A stretch of 32,521 nucleotides of DNA from Candidatus Reconcilbacillus cellulovorans (GCA_002507565.1 MOXJ01000039.1:1-32521), one strand, 5' to 3'; counted from the stretch's first letter, positions 1-6,610 are shown. Notes: generated by a model not told the origin, from the sequence alone. Made by a program: numbers and translations.

Positions 1-32
1 CCTGCAGCTCGTCGGCCGCCGGCGTCCCGGCT

Positions 33-269
33 TCCTGGAAAGGTCCGCTCCCAGCTGCGCCAGGGGCGGCGGCCCTCGTTTTATGTCTCAGCCGCCTTGC
101 GTCTCAGCGTACCACAGCCCTCCGGCCAGGCAAGGGTAAAGCCTTGCGGCCGCTGCGGCATATCCTCCCGGCTTTGCCGGTCCGGTATATCCTCGCGCCC
201 TTGCCTGGCCGAGCCATCTACCCCCGAGCACGCCGACAAGCGGCGCGGGCGGCAGCCACACCGGGCCGC
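33..269. repeat. Structured GC-rich dispersed repeat, copy 1
   Basis: This GC-rich block recurs at 24284-24506 and 32276-32521, all on the same strand. Its core is a perfect 14-bp inverted repeat, CGGCCAGGCAAGGG at 123-136 and its complement at 198-211, enclosing about 60 bases. Inside lie smaller hairpins: GCAAGG/CCTTGC at 131-147, GCCGC-T-GCGGC, and CCGGC-TTT-GCCGG. A further hairpin, CGCCG-ACAAG-CGGCG, sits near 230-244. The region has no convincing gene, and the copies differ by changes that would shift any reading frame. It lies directly upstream of the ArdC-like gene, so it may be its leader. It could be a structured RNA or a non-autonomous mobile element; the sequence does not decide. 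Confidence 0.8.
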
Positions 270-297
270 AATCAATCATCATCGGGAGGAATCGAGG

Positions 298-1179
298 ATG
301 GCAAGGGTGGATGTTTATCAGCTGGTTACTGACCGGATCATTGAGCAGCTGGATCAGGGGGTTGTGCCGTGGCGAATGCCGTGGCTTGTACGCGGGAACG
401 CTCCGGTGAATTGGGCGACTCAGCGGCTGTATCGCGGCATTAACCGGTTTTTGCTGCCGCCTGGCGGTGAATATGCAACGTTTCTGCAAATCCAGAAGGC
501 TGGCGGTCGGGTGAAGAAGGGCGAGAAAGGTTACATCGTCGTGCTTTGGAAGCCCTACGAAGTGGAGGAAGAGAAAGACGGCGAGACGATCAAACAGACG
601 AGGCTTTTCCTTAAATACTACACCGTTTTTGAGATCAACACGCAATGCGTCGGGCTTGAAAGTCGGCGTCCGAAACTTCTGGAATTCGATCATGATCCGA
701 TTGAGGAAGCCGAACGCATCGTCGCCGGATACAAAAGCGCACCAAAGATTCGATATGCTCCGGGGCAAGCGTTCTATCGTCCCTCGATGGATCTGATTCA
801 GATGCCGCCGTTGAAGGACTTCCCGAAAGCGGAAGAATTTTATAGCACGCTCTTCCACGAAATGGTCCACTCGACGGGCCATGCTTCCCGACTTGACCGG
901 GAGGGCGTCACAAACAGCGACGGTTTTGGCAATGAAAAATACAGCTTTGAAGAATTGATCGCCGAGCTCGGCGCGGCGTATCTGTGCGCCGAGGCCGGCA
1001 TCGACAACTCGACGATCGAAAACAGCAGCGCCTACATTGCCGGATGGCTGAGGAAATTTCGGAACGACAAGACGATGATCATCCGGGCGGCAAGCCAGGC
1101 GCAGAAAGCGGCTGACTTCATCCTCGGAGTCGGGGCTGAGGATGAAGCAGAAGAGGAATCGGAAAAGGCGGTCGGCTGA
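298..1179 (+). CDS. ArdC-like antirestriction/ssDNA-binding protein with zincin domain
   Basis: The 293-residue protein has the two-part layout of the ArdC family: an N-terminal ssDNA-binding domain (about residues 1-125, with VPWRMPW and a YIVVLWKP strand) and a C-terminal zincin-like metallopeptidase. The zinc motif HEMVH lies at residues 187-191, and EELIAELGAAYL (from about 218) can supply the third ligand. ArdC-type proteins are carried by conjugative plasmids, where they protect incoming single-stranded DNA or block host restriction. The ATG at 298 is chosen because GGGAGG lies just upstream and the homology begins there; a longer frame from 97 would run through the repeat. No other gene is tightly coupled to it. 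Family assignment is firm; the exact role in this host is inferred. Confidence 0.85.
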   Translation: MARVDVYQLVTDRIIEQLDQGVVPWRMPWLVRGNAPVNWATQRLYRGINRFLLPPGGEYATFLQIQKAGGRVKKGEKGYIVVLWKPYEVEEEKDGETIKQTRLFLKYYTVFEINTQCVGLESRRPKLLEFDHDPIEEAERIVAGYKSAPKIRYAPGQAFYRPSMDLIQMPPLKDFPKAEEFYSTLFHEMVHSTGHASRLDREGVTNSDGFGNEKYSFEELIAELGAAYLCAEAGIDNSTIENSSAYIAGWLRKFRNDKTMIIRAASQAQKAADFILGVGAEDEAEEESEKAVG

Positions 1180-1250
1180 CCGCCCCCCTGGGGCGGCGGC
1201 CGCCGCGCCCCGCCCGCCGGCCGGGGCGCGTGTATCGGCCTTGCGGCCGA
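1180..1250. other. Three consecutive GC-rich hairpins between genes
   Basis: The 71 bases after the ArdC-like stop fold into three hairpins: CCGCCCC/GGGGCGG (1180-1186 with 1190-1196), a 9-bp stem CGCGCCCCG/CGGGGCGCG (1204-1212 with 1222-1230), and TCGGCC-TTGC-GGCCGA (1235-1250). None has a T-run, so they are not textbook intrinsic terminators. They could slow transcription, stabilise an mRNA end, or be debris of the GC-rich repeat family seen elsewhere in the window. Confidence 0.5.
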
Positions 1251-1272
1251 ATCAATGAAAGGAGGATCTACG

Positions 1273-2778
1273 ATGGGATTTTATCAAAACTGTTTTGCTG
1301 AACTTGGCGAAAGGACGGTAGTCGATTCGAAGGGCAGCTGGACGATCAGCCATGTTTGCCGAAACCGCTACATTCCGGAATGCAGACATCATTATACGGT
1401 GTCGATTCAATTCAAACCCAATTTGCTCCGGATCCCGAAGGCATCCCCTTGGGGCGTGACGGGCGGCATCTTTATGCGAGGGTGCGAAGATATCGAAATG
1501 ATGAAACGGCGTATTAAAGATTATGTTGGCTACACACCCAGCGCGGATGTGCTTGACGCTTTCTGGACCCATTTTACGGTGCTGCGCGATGCGTATGAGG
1601 CAGAAGATGCTTTTTACGCCGCTCAGGACCGCGAAAATGCTGATCGGCTGCTGATGGAGCTTGAGAATCTGGCGGTATTGCGGTTTGAGAAAGGGGAGGA
1701 AAAGCAGGCCCCGAAGCACCGTTTTGATCGGAATCGGCCGCCAATGGATGTTTACCTGACCGAAGGGGAATACCGTCTTGCGGTCGAGGCGCAAAAGGTG
1801 CTGAACGGTCATGCGTATGTTGAACCGTATTCCGTGTTTGGAAGATCCGGGCATCTGGCGGACTTCAACGAACGCATCCAAACGCGCATTGATGAGATCA
1901 AACGCAGTCGGGAGATCGAGGCGAGGCAGGAAAAGCGGAAGCGGCTGCGCGGGCTGCTCGATACCGATCCGGAATTTCGCCGCCTGGTTGCTAATGCAAT
2001 GGCGGCTGCGAAGGAGTCACGGGCTGGAAAGACGGAATATGAGCTGGCGTTTCGCTATTTCGGTTATGTGTCTTCGCTCGAGGAATACCGGAAGGTGTAC
2101 AGCCAGTTCTCCGAGCTGATGAAGCAGTTCGGGTTGGAGACGTATGAAACGGATCTGCTTGTTTCGCTCGGACGGGAGTATTTGGCCGAAGGGGAAATGC
2201 TGCCTGTTCCAGTCGCGCCGTTCGAGCGGCCGGAGGGAATCTTTTATCAGGACTGGATCTGTACGGAAAATCGTTTTTACCAGGTCGATCGGGTTGGGCG
2301 CTTGTATGTGTACGTTGCCGGGGATCGGTTTTTGAAGCGAGAGGTCCGGCCTTTTGTGTGGATGGAGTCGCCGGCTGTCGATTCGCTTGAATCTGCGATT
2401 TTCGATCACCTGGTGTGGCTGCACAACACAAAATTTATCCCGTATGCGTATGAGCTTGCGCCCGCGGAGGCCGTAAAGAAGCTCTTTCTGATCTGGCGGC
2501 GCCTGGTCGTTTCGGCTTATCAAAGACGGATCCAGTATGAGAGGCATCCCTTCAAGAAAAAGGCTGCGCAGCTTTTTGCCGATGCGATCCGCTGTCTGCA
2601 GCTGCTTGAGCAGCGCGATCAACTGGTAAAGCTGTTGTCTGTTTATCCGCAGTCGGCCCTTGCGGAGATTGAGCAGGAGATCCGGGAGCTTGCGGAGCGC
2701 AATCAGATTGCCCGTGCTTTGGTTAAAGATGGCATGGCTGCTGTGATGAAAAAAGTTCCCTTAATCAAATTGTTGTGA
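1273..2778 (+). CDS. Hypothetical protein, 501 aa
   Basis: I do not recognise this family. The protein is soluble: there is no signal peptide and no obvious membrane segment. It is rich in charged helices, with a likely coiled coil around residues 195-230 (ERIQTRIDEIKRSREIEARQ) and another helical stretch near the C terminus (EIEQEIRELAERNQIA). An aromatic-rich middle part (about 325-400) contains DWICTENRFYQVDRVGRLYV. The start is placed at ATG 1273 because GGAGG at 1261-1265 is seven bases upstream; ATG 1255 lacks a site. It sits between an antirestriction gene and a DNA-binding protein, a typical position for plasmid accessory genes, but no function can be given. Confidence 0.8.
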   Translation: MGFYQNCFAELGERTVVDSKGSWTISHVCRNRYIPECRHHYTVSIQFKPNLLRIPKASPWGVTGGIFMRGCEDIEMMKRRIKDYVGYTPSADVLDAFWTHFTVLRDAYEAEDAFYAAQDRENADRLLMELENLAVLRFEKGEEKQAPKHRFDRNRPPMDVYLTEGEYRLAVEAQKVLNGHAYVEPYSVFGRSGHLADFNERIQTRIDEIKRSREIEARQEKRKRLRGLLDTDPEFRRLVANAMAAAKESRAGKTEYELAFRYFGYVSSLEEYRKVYSQFSELMKQFGLETYETDLLVSLGREYLAEGEMLPVPVAPFERPEGIFYQDWICTENRFYQVDRVGRLYVYVAGDRFLKREVRPFVWMESPAVDSLESAIFDHLVWLHNTKFIPYAYELAPAEAVKKLFLIWRRLVVSAYQRRIQYERHPFKKKAAQLFADAIRCLQLLEQRDQLVKLLSVYPQSALAEIEQEIRELAERNQIARALVKDGMAAVMKKVPLIKLL

Positions 2779-2817
2779 TAAGATTAAGGTAACCAAAATC
2801 GAAAGTGGGATGCCTTT

Positions 2818-3330
2818 ATGAAAAAGAAGACGCTGGATCCCGAACGGTTAAAGGAGCTGCGCAGGATGCGGGCGGTGGTTTCCCGGATGCTGAAGTCGGA
2901 AGTGGCCGCCCAGAATCCGGAATTCAAAAAACGGGCGAAAGAATTTGTGAGCCTTGTACCGTACAAAAACGAAGCATATCTTCGGATGGCGATTCGGGCC
3001 AACACATCGACCTGGCTCGAAGTCTTCTTTGACGAGCGCGTAAATGAGTTTGAACACCTGGTCGAATGGCATAACCGCATGCAACGTATCCCCGAATTGA
3101 AGCAGGAAGATCCGACCGACATCCGAAAAGAAAAGGTAACCAATATCAAAAGCAGCCGTGGCGGCGCACGTCCCGGCGCCGGCCGCAAGCGGATCGGCAC
3201 GACGAGAACGATCAAGCTCACGCTCCCGGATGAAGACTGGGCGTTTCTGCAACTGATCGCCCCGACGCCTTCTGAAGCAATCCGGAATATCATCCAGCAA
3301 TGGCGCGAAAATGGAAATATGGTATATTGA
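2818..3330 (+). CDS. Small DNA-binding protein (AT-hook-like linker plus ribbon-helix-helix-like C terminus)
   Basis: The 170-residue protein has a helical N-terminal two-thirds (residues 1-110, basic and charged), a linker GGARPGAGRKR at about residues 117-127 resembling the basic AT-hook-like linkers of plasmid and phage DNA-binding proteins, and a C-terminal segment TRTIKLTLPDEDWAFLQLIA followed by SEAIRNIIQQW. The last part fits a ribbon-helix-helix fold (one strand, two helices). A DNA-binding or regulatory role is therefore likely. The ribosome site is weak (GTGGGA). A 20-base segment just upstream (2786-2805) recurs within the gene at about 3133-3152 with two changes and could be an operator. 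The target and pathway are unknown. Confidence 0.7.
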   Translation: MKKKTLDPERLKELRRMRAVVSRMLKSEVAAQNPEFKKRAKEFVSLVPYKNEAYLRMAIRANTSTWLEVFFDERVNEFEHLVEWHNRMQRIPELKQEDPTDIRKEKVTNIKSSRGGARPGAGRKRIGTTRTIKLTLPDEDWAFLQLIAPTPSEAIRNIIQQWRENGNMVY

Positions 3331-3388
3331 GTTTGGCAGAAAAACGAGGGCAATCGCTCCTGCCTGAAATGAGAAGGACTTCTACCAA

Positions 3389-3434
3389 ATGAGAAAAGGA
3401 CTTCAACCTTGCCGGGACGTGGAGTCCTTTTCTC
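3389..3434 (+). terminator. Terminator-like hairpin, shared element A
   Basis: A perfect 12-bp inverted repeat, GAGAAAAGGACT at 3391-3402 and AGTCCTTTTCTC at 3423-3434, closes a 20-base loop and contains its own T-run in the descending arm. It follows the gene ending at 3330 and probably terminates it. The left arm is partly duplicated just upstream (AAATGAGAAGGACTTCTACC at 3368-3387). A close relative in the opposite orientation lies at 24747-24792. Confidence 0.65.
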
Positions 3435-3450
3435 TTGGCGCATAAAATGA

Positions 3451-3491
3451 ACTTATTGTTCATCTAAGATACATACCGTGATGAAAAATTA
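3451..3491 (+). repeat. Direct repeat D, copy 1 (paired with 3751-3791)
   Basis: About 40 bases, including TGTTCATC and ACATACCG, recur exactly 300 bp downstream at 3751-3791 with roughly four in five positions identical. The two copies bracket the 63-residue ORF at 3538. This first copy also contains the small palindrome TGAAC-TTATT-GTTCA (3448-3462). The repeats may be binding sites for a regulator, or marks of a small duplication. Confidence 0.6.
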
Positions 3492-3537
3492 CTTTAAAGC
3501 ATGGATATTTCATTACCCCTTTAACGGAGGGTGGTCA

Positions 3538-3729
3538 ATGTGGGCGAAGTCAGGCGTTCCGGGTATCTTTGAAGCTGTCCGCTGGATGGAAGAAAGGATC
3601 GGGACCTCGCTCGATCGGGTCGGCGCCGGCGATCCGGAAGCGATCGCCACCATGGAACGAAAAAACATGCTGAAAGAGACGATGAAGGTGCGCACGAAAA
3701 CGGATTTCAGAAGGCACACCGAACGGTGA
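3538..3729 (+). CDS. Small hypothetical protein, 63 aa
   Basis: The start ATG 3538 has GGAGG at 3526-3530, seven bases upstream, which is the main evidence that this is a gene. The product is 63 residues, hydrophilic and charged towards the C terminus (KNMLKETMKVRTKTDFRRH), with no membrane segment. It is flanked by the two copies of the 40-bp direct repeat. A longer frame from 3478 has no ribosome site. I recognise no family; it could be a small plasmid regulator or a remnant. Confidence 0.5.
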   Translation: MWAKSGVPGIFEAVRWMEERIGTSLDRVGAGDPEAIATMERKNMLKETMKVRTKTDFRRHTER

Positions 3730-3750
3730 AGATTAACGTGCATTACCGTG

Positions 3751-3791
3751 ACATAATGTTCATCAAAGGCACATACCGCGATGCAAAACTA
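3751..3791 (+). repeat. Direct repeat D, copy 2
   Basis: This is the second copy of the repeat at 3451-3491, exactly 300 bp away; the best-conserved part is ACATACCG(T/C)GATG. It lies between the 63-residue gene and the stop codon of the minus-strand MerR-like gene, in the convergent gap. Confidence 0.6.
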
Positions 3792-3810
3792 AATAGAGTC
3801 CGCGAGTGTT

Positions 3811-4683
3811 TTATTCAAACTCTTTCCTCAAGCGTTCATCAAAGTGTTCGGCAACATATTTCCGGATAAACTCCTGCTTTGCTTCCACGTCCTCAATTCG
3901 TTTGAACAAGCCTATCTTCTTGGTCCGTTCTTCTTCTGGTTTTTTGCTCCACAGCTCCCTTGCCTCATCCTCCAGCTGCCGCGTGATCTTGTTTGTGGTC
4001 AAGATGCTGTTTAACCTTTCCTGGCGCGCTTGTAGGCGATCCTGATTCAGTTTCTCATCGAGCTTTTCCCTGAGATCGTTCACCTTTTGATCCAGCTTCT
4101 CTTCGATCTTTTTTGGATCCGGAAGTGATTTTTGAGCATCCTGCAGATGAGCATGTATGACTTCCTGGATTCTTAGGATTGGGATCCCTTCCCGGATCTC
4201 AATTAATCCTGCGGCCATCATTTGGCCGATGATGGCCTTCATGACTTCGAATTCTTTCGCCGTCTGATCCGGGACGGACAAACTCCGTCGCGAGTTGATG
4301 ACTTCTGGATCCAGCGGTTGCACACCCGCATACTGGCAGATGCGTTGCAGTTTAAAATTTTTTTCTCTTAATAAGAGTGCCATCCGGACACGGAAGACGG
4401 CCCGGTAATCCAAACGGATAACGCCCCTGTTTCCAACGGTGCGCACTTCTATATACTCTTCCAGGGCTTTGATCCAGCTGCGCATTGTTGCGGGCTTCAG
4501 ATCATCATTACAGTACCAGTTTTCGATGTCCGTTGTGCTATATTCTGCGCCAAGGTTGAGATTCATAATATGCTCGTCAAACAACTCGTCTGTAGCGCCA
4601 ATTCGCTTGATCAGCCTAAAAAGCGGATCCTGGCCGAATTCGCTTACCAAATACTCGTCCATTCGAATCGGTGCATCCGACAT
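3811..4683 (-). CDS. MerR-like DNA-binding protein with coiled-coil tail
   Basis: The 290-residue protein has a winged-helix segment at about residues 45-115 (YSTTDIENWY, then LKPATMRSWIKALEEY, then NRGVIRLDYRAVFRVRMALLL) with the spacing of a MerR-type domain. A long charged helical region follows from about 175 to 290 (KIEEKLDQKVNDLREKLDEK), probably a coiled coil. This layout recalls chromosome- or plasmid-anchoring proteins such as RacA as well as regulators. It is divergent from the parM operon; a strong GGAGGA site precedes its start. The 309-bp shared upstream region is packed with ATCAG palindromes, its likely operators. It could repress both directions, help segregation, or act in replication control. 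DNA binding is fairly sure; the role is inferred. Confidence 0.7.
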   Translation of the reverse strand: MSDAPIRMDEYLVSEFGQDPLFRLIKRIGATDELFDEHIMNLNLGAEYSTTDIENWYCNDDLKPATMRSWIKALEEYIEVRTVGNRGVIRLDYRAVFRVRMALLLREKNFKLQRICQYAGVQPLDPEVINSRRSLSVPDQTAKEFEVMKAIIGQMMAAGLIEIREGIPILRIQEVIHAHLQDAQKSLPDPKKIEEKLDQKVNDLREKLDEKLNQDRLQARQERLNSILTTNKITRQLEDEARELWSKKPEEERTKKIGLFKRIEDVEAKQEFIRKYVAEHFDERLRKEFE

Positions 4684-4696
4684 TCCGCTTCCTCCA

Positions 4697-4898
4697 CATC
4701 AGATTTTTTCTGAGGAAATCTGATTAAAAAACTTTGTCATCAGTTTATCTTATTTTTTCGTAGAGTTCCATCATATCATCTTATTTTGCGTCAATACTAG
4801 ATCAGAATACATCAGAAAATCATAAAACACGTAAACATGCGTTATGTTGCGGTTGGTTGACGGTTCATCAGTTTTCATCAGAAAATTTCTGATGAAAA
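4697..4898. promoter_or_regulatory. ATCAG palindrome cluster (probable operator array)
   Basis: Two strong palindromes bracket this stretch. ATCAGATTT at 4698-4706 pairs with AAATCTGAT at 4716-4724. TTTTCATCAGAAA at 4872-4884 pairs with TTTCTGATGAAAA at 4886-4898, a nearly perfect 27-base palindrome. Between them are single ATCAG sites at about 4740, 4801, 4811 and 4867. The word ATCTTATTTT also occurs twice (4747 and 4778). The cluster sits between the divergent MerR-like gene and parM and is best read as binding sites for the MerR-like protein. Confidence 0.7.
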
Positions 4899-4905
4899 AA
4901 CCGTA

Positions 4906-4952
4906 TTTGCATTGCAATGTGCGTTGCATTTGCGTTGCATTTGTATTACAAT
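4906..4952 (+). repeat. Iterons upstream of parM (centromere-like, array 1)
   Basis: TTTGCATTGCAA (4906-4917) is followed by two perfect tandem copies of TGCGTTGCATT (4920-4930, 4931-4941) and a degenerate unit TGTATTACAAT (4942-4952). The 11-bp period resembles parC centromeres of type II partition systems, where ParR binds tandem repeats over the par promoter. A second cluster with the same TTGCATTGCA word lies at 6864-6939, beyond the operon. Confidence 0.7.
4924..4952 (+). promoter_or_regulatory. Sigma-A promoter of the parM operon
   Basis: TTGCAT at 4924-4929 and TACAAT at 4947-4952 are separated by 17 bases, a near-consensus sigma-A promoter. The predicted start is near 4959, with an AAGGAG ribosome site ahead of ATG 4993. 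Both boxes are built from the iterons, so a protein bound to them would block transcription, as ParR does in parMRC systems. Confidence 0.7.
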
Positions 4953-4992
4953 AGGGATAGCTTAAGTACATATAGAAGGAGATGGAACTGAT

Positions 4993-6090
4993 ATGAAATT
5001 CGTGGGTGCAGACCTGGGGAATGACAGCACCAAAATCGTGTTTGGACCGCAGCAGTATTTCCGTATTCCAAACGCGGTAAGTCAACGGATGCTCAATGAA
5101 AAGCGGAAGAACTTGAGCATTGATGCTATCCGTGTCGAGGGTTCCTTGATTGAAATGGAGAACCATGCGAGAAATCGGCTGCTGAATGATCTGGATGTCG
5201 TGATCACCAGCAACACGATAAATGGCCGCTTCTTTGTGGGAGAGCTGGCTTCCAGGAACGGTGAGAATGAAATCCTCACCGGAACGCCGAAAGCAGACAA
5301 CCCGTTCATTACGATCCCGCTGATTGCCATGCTCGCCCTGGACATTCCAAGCAGCCAGCATTCTTGCGAATACAAAGTAGTGTGCGGTCTGCCGATCAGC
5401 GAGTACACCCAGGACCGAGAAAGATACCGGGAAAAACTGATCGGGGAATATGAAGTGGAATTTCAGTCCGAGACAATCAAGAACCGACGGGTCAAAGTGA
5501 TCATCAAAGATGCGTACGTTGTTCCGGAAGGCGTGGCCGTCGTCTTAAACCGGATGCTCAATGAGACGGCAACGGGGCTTCGGAATCCTTCGCTGAGGCA
5601 AGGACATATCGGGGTAATCGATATCGGGGCTTTTACGACGGATATTCCGGTCATCGTAAATGGAAAGCCGGATTCGGACGCATCGGAAGGCATTGCCGAA
5701 GGCATTGCAAACTATCTGGATAAGATCGTCCGGCACGTCAACGAAACTTACGGCGTAAACATGAGTCGTTCGCAGCTCGTCGGCCGTCTGGAAACGGGCG
5801 AACTTGAGTTTCCGATCAAGGGCAAGCCGGCGAATCTCCGGCCGATCATCGATGAGCAATTTCAGATCTTTGCCCGGAGGATCGTTTCGCTGGTCGATTC
5901 CATATGGGAAAATCATTTCGAGATCCGGGAGTTTTTCGTCGTGGGCGGTGGCGCAAAGGCGCTCAAAGACCACTTGACGGCCGAGATGGAAAAGCGGAAC
6001 ATTCATTTGACGTTCATTCAGGATGAGGATCCGCAAATGCAAAATGCGCTCGGCTACTGGAAATACGCCAAGCAGAAATTTGGTGGTTAA
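4993..6090 (+). CDS. parM: ParM/StbA-like actin-fold plasmid segregation ATPase
   Basis: The 365-residue protein carries the three nucleotide-binding motifs of the actin/Hsp70 fold: phosphate-1 GADLGNDSTK near the N terminus (residues 5-14), phosphate-2 GVIDIGAFTTD at 207-217, and the adenosine loop VVGGGAKAL at about 316-324. Length and motif spacing fit ParM-type filament proteins of low-copy Gram-positive plasmids (the Alp/StbA group). ParM polymerises on ATP and pushes plasmids apart through an adaptor bound to a centromere. It is followed after two bases by a small ParR-like gene, and a promoter within iterons precedes it. Family assignment is strong; which ParM subclass cannot be told by eye. 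Confidence 0.93.
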   Translation: MKFVGADLGNDSTKIVFGPQQYFRIPNAVSQRMLNEKRKNLSIDAIRVEGSLIEMENHARNRLLNDLDVVITSNTINGRFFVGELASRNGENEILTGTPKADNPFITIPLIAMLALDIPSSQHSCEYKVVCGLPISEYTQDRERYREKLIGEYEVEFQSETIKNRRVKVIIKDAYVVPEGVAVVLNRMLNETATGLRNPSLRQGHIGVIDIGAFTTDIPVIVNGKPDSDASEGIAEGIANYLDKIVRHVNETYGVNMSRSQLVGRLETGELEFPIKGKPANLRPIIDEQFQIFARRIVSLVDSIWENHFEIREFFVVGGGAKALKDHLTAEMEKRNIHLTFIQDEDPQMQNALGYWKYAKQKFGG

Positions 6091-6092
6091 AC

Positions 6093-6491
6093 ATGGCCGG
6101 TAAACGCTATGCACCGGGCGGGACGGTAACTTACCGTTTATCCAAGCATGATCAGGACATCGCAGATTATCTTAACCTGGTGCAAGAACAAGGCGGAAAC
6201 GGCAGTATCGCCGAGTGTCACCGTAAGGCTTTGCGCGCTATGATGTCAGGGACAGCTGCTGCGGAGCCTGTGATCTCGGCTGAGCGCGCCACTCCGGCAA
6301 CGGATCAAAACATGCTCTTGATGCTTCAGCAAATGAACGAAAAAATCCAATTGGTACTGGATCTGTTGAAGCAAGGGGCAACGCCGGAATTGGGCGTTAC
6401 CCATGAATCGAGCATGGAATCTGAGCGAGACGAAACGAAGATGGACCAGGAAGAGCTTCGTAATTTGGCTGATGATTTGATGGAATTTTAA
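6093..6491 (+). CDS. ParR-like ribbon-helix-helix partition adaptor
   Basis: The product is 132 residues. An N-terminal strand-helix-helix pattern (TVTYRLSKHDQDIADYLNLV, then GSIAECHRKALRAMM) at residues 10-51 fits a ribbon-helix-helix domain. A variable linker, a short helical stretch (MLLMLQQMNEKIQLVLDLLK) and an acidic C terminus ending DDLMEF follow. In type II systems the ParR adaptor binds the centromere by its RHH domain and caps ParM filaments with its C-terminal tail. The start lies two bases after the parM stop, so translation is probably coupled. An intrinsic terminator follows directly. The assignment rests on position, size and fold rather than clear sequence identity. Confidence 0.75.
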   Translation: MAGKRYAPGGTVTYRLSKHDQDIADYLNLVQEQGGNGSIAECHRKALRAMMSGTAAAEPVISAERATPATDQNMLLMLQQMNEKIQLVLDLLKQGATPELGVTHESSMESERDETKMDQEELRNLADDLMEF

Positions 6492-6515
6492 TCCTCGCCT
6501 ATCATCAATCTAACC

Positions 6516-6540
6516 GCCGGCTTGAAAGCCGGCATTTTTC
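6516..6540 (+). terminator. Intrinsic terminator of the parM operon
   Basis: GCCGGCTT (6516-6523) pairs with AAGCCGGC (6526-6533), and TTTTT follows at 6535-6539. It lies 25 bases after the ParR-like stop codon. Confidence 0.85.
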
Positions 6541-6571
6541 TTAGAGACGTGAGCGGCCAGGCGGGGGAACT

Positions 6572-6610
6572 CCTGCAGCTCGTCGGCCGCCGGCGTCCCG
6601 GCTTCCTGGA
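6572..6610 (+). repeat. 39-bp exact repeat of positions 1-39
   Basis: These 39 bases (starting CCTGCAGCTCGTCGGCC and ending TTCCTGGA) match positions 1-39 exactly. In the first location they run straight into structured repeat copy 1; here they do not. The stretch is therefore a separate GC-rich module or the truncated edge of a repeat. Confidence 0.8.

Noticed and set aside
33-269. Repeat as an OMEGA/HEARO-type guide RNA
   Set aside because: Length would fit, but no TnpB or IscB gene is in the window and no known consensus could be recognised; kept only as an untested idea.
81-275. Minus-strand ORF across repeat copy 1, whose peptide recurs at copy 3
   Set aside because: The frame breaks in copy 2 because the replaced hairpin has another length, and no ribosome site precedes it; sharing is explained by the DNA repeat.
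97-297. N-terminal extension of the ArdC-like gene
   Set aside because: It translates the structured repeat; the family homology and a proper ribosome site begin at 298.
88-882. 264-codon minus-strand ORF opposite the ArdC-like gene
   Set aside because: It is the antisense shadow of a recognised gene and has no family resemblance.
3811-4683. Reading the minus-strand protein as the replication initiator
   Set aside because: A winged-helix and nearby iterons would allow it, but no Rep family signature is visible, so it was left as a MerR-like DNA-binding protein.
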